Below are positions 5,609 to 6,395 of a DNA stretch of 6,395 nucleotides, in pieces (position 1 is the first letter of the stretch; every line of letters begins with the position of its first letter). The DNA is taken from positions 1 through 6,395 of the forward strand of contig JAFZXD010000244.1 of NCBI GenBank assembly GCA_017616955.1, read 5' to 3'. This DNA is from Eubacterium sp. (lineage in GTDB: Bacteria > Bacillota > Clostridia > Lachnospirales > Lachnospiraceae). The translations under genes were made by a program, and so were the position numbers. Below the pieces are notes generated by a model, which saw nothing but the letters and a program-made list of their open reading frames with translations, was not told the DNA's origin and searched no databases.

Positions 5609-6139
5609 ATGAACGGAAACGAATTCACCGTGAACGTTGACGAGGTAGTTCAAAAGTTTGCGGATATGGTTTACCGGCTTGCCGTGTCGAACACAAAAGT
5701 CACCCAGGATGCAGAGGATGTATTCCAGGAAGTTTTTGTGAAGCTGGTAAGGTACAAAGACACGATTAAAAATGAAGAACACCTGAAGGCCTGGCTCATA
5801 AGGGTTACGATAAATGAGGCCAGGCGTCTTGAAGGAAGCGGTTGGAAGAAAAATGTCAGCCTTGATGTTCCGGATGAGATGCAGGATGGCATTTCCGCGG
5901 AACAGGAAGAAAGCGAAAGTCCCGAAGAGGCGTACCTGGCTGATGAAAAAAGGGAAAGCGTACTAAAAAAGGTCAGAGAACTTCCACAAAAATATCGGGA
6001 AGTCATACATCTTTTTTACTACGAAGAAATGAAGATAACAGAAATATCCGCCATTCTGGATGTGAATGAAGCGACAGTAAAAACCAGACTTAGACGGGCG
6101 AAAGAAATACTCGAAAAAACTTTGAAAGGGGGTATGTGA
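5609..6139 (+). CDS. ECF-family RNA polymerase sigma factor
   Basis: This 176-residue protein has only the two domains of an ECF (group 4) sigma factor. Region 2 covers about residues 10-75, with DAEDVFQEVFVKL (34-46) and the AWLIRVTINEARR stretch (61-73) that bind core polymerase and the -10 element. A short acidic linker (about 85-120) follows. Region 4 covers about 125-172: LPQKYREVIHLFYYEEM and the helix-turn-helix ITEISAILDVNEATVKTRL ending in RRAKEIL, which reads the -35 element. There is no region 1 or 3 and no C-terminal extension. ATG 5609 has GGAG 5 bases upstream. The next gene begins 2 bases after the stop, so the pair is translationally linked, as is usual for sigma/anti-sigma pairs. 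The regulon is unknown. Confidence 0.95.
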   Translation: MNGNEFTVNVDEVVQKFADMVYRLAVSNTKVTQDAEDVFQEVFVKLVRYKDTIKNEEHLKAWLIRVTINEARRLEGSGWKKNVSLDVPDEMQDGISAEQEESESPEEAYLADEKRESVLKKVRELPQKYREVIHLFYYEEMKITEISAILDVNEATVKTRLRRAKEILEKTLKGGM

Positions 6140-6141
6140 TT

Positions 6142-6395
6142 ATGGAAAAATTTAAAGAAGAACTTAATAACATACATGCCCCCGAGGATCTTATCATAAA
6201 GACTCTTGCAAGAGTTCATGAGGAAGAGAAAAAAGTTGAAGCAGAGAAAGCTGAGAAGATAGATATAGCAGAAACAACAGAAAAAACTGAGAGTATTGTC
6301 GAAACACCGGAAGTAAAAAGCGGTTTCGGATATATGGACAGCAACTATACTGGAGAAGCTAAAGAAGAAGCAAAAGAAAAATCGAAAGAAGAAAA
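6142..6395 (+). CDS. Probable anti-sigma factor, N-terminal part (partial)
   Basis: An open frame from ATG 6142 runs off the window after 84 residues. It has a strong site (AAAGGGGGT, 6125-6132) 9 bases upstream. It begins MEKFKEELNNIHAPEDLI, followed by IKTLARVHEEEKKVEAEK. A short N-terminal motif of the form 'FKxEL..I.AP..LI.KT' right after an ECF sigma gene is typical of Clostridia anti-sigma proteins, whose cytoplasmic start holds the sigma factor and is followed by a membrane segment and an outer domain. The visible part lacks the HxxxCxxC zinc motif of classical anti-sigma factors. From about residue 27 it is very rich in Glu and Lys, with a short break (VKSGFGYMDSNYTG, 61-74), and no membrane segment has appeared by the window edge. 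The anti-sigma call rests mainly on position and the N-terminal motif. Confidence 0.72.
   Translation, partial: MEKFKEELNNIHAPEDLIIKTLARVHEEEKKVEAEKAEKIDIAETTEKTESIVETPEVKSGFGYMDSNYTGEAKEEAKEKSKEE

Noticed and set aside
5671..6006. 111-codon minus-strand frame opposite the sigma gene
   Set aside because: It is the Ser-rich complement of an acidic, conserved ECF sigma sequence and is not a plausible gene.
6130..6135. Fourth GGGTAT, before the anti-sigma gene
   Set aside because: It is part of the ribosome binding site and lies within the end of the sigma gene, so it is not counted as a regulatory copy.

Overview
The window looks like a piece of a Clostridia chromosome, most likely Lachnospiraceae (Butyrivibrio- or Roseburia-like). 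This is inferred from the AT-rich sequence, strong AGGAGG-type ribosome binding sites, short intergenic gaps, oligo-U terminators and the gene families present. No rRNA, tRNA, CRISPR array, insertion sequence or phage gene was seen. Species cannot be set from the sequence alone.

Layout. (1) Positions 1-838 hold the 3' end of an unidentified gene followed at once by a small protein with two membrane segments and an extracytoplasmic domain. This unit ends in a hairpin that can terminate transcription in both directions. (2) Positions 885-1394, minus strand, hold a stand-alone cysteine hydrolase of the nicotinamidase/isochorismatase superfamily with a good sigma-A promoter. (3) Positions 1482-3587 hold a divergent two-gene unit: a YczE-family membrane protein and, 23 bases later, a secreted serpin (serine protease inhibitor) with an intact hinge and reactive loop, closed by a strong terminator. 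(4) Positions 3612-6395 hold a cell-envelope module: a lipoprotein with a von Willebrand factor A domain of the YfbK type, an ECF sigma factor, and the start of a probable anti-sigma factor that runs off the window end.

How the genes work together. The serpin is exported and presumably protects the cell or its surface proteins from proteases; the YczE protein is its membrane-embedded operon partner, of unknown role. The vWA lipoprotein would sit on the outer face of the membrane, with the sigma/anti-sigma pair next to it, so a surface-sensing circuit is a reasonable inference. A TGAAAC-type motif upstream of the lipoprotein gene would fit control by an ECF sigma factor, but this is unproven. 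A 13-bp hairpin with a GAAA loop separates the lipoprotein from the sigma gene and may tune read-through.

Three starts differ from the longest open frame and were chosen by ribosome binding site: 189 (not GTG 180), 1394 (not GTG 1409) and 2226 (not 2112). None of the parts is a wholly new family, but the secreted serpin with its YczE partner and the vWA-lipoprotein/ECF sigma module are the two items most worth following up.
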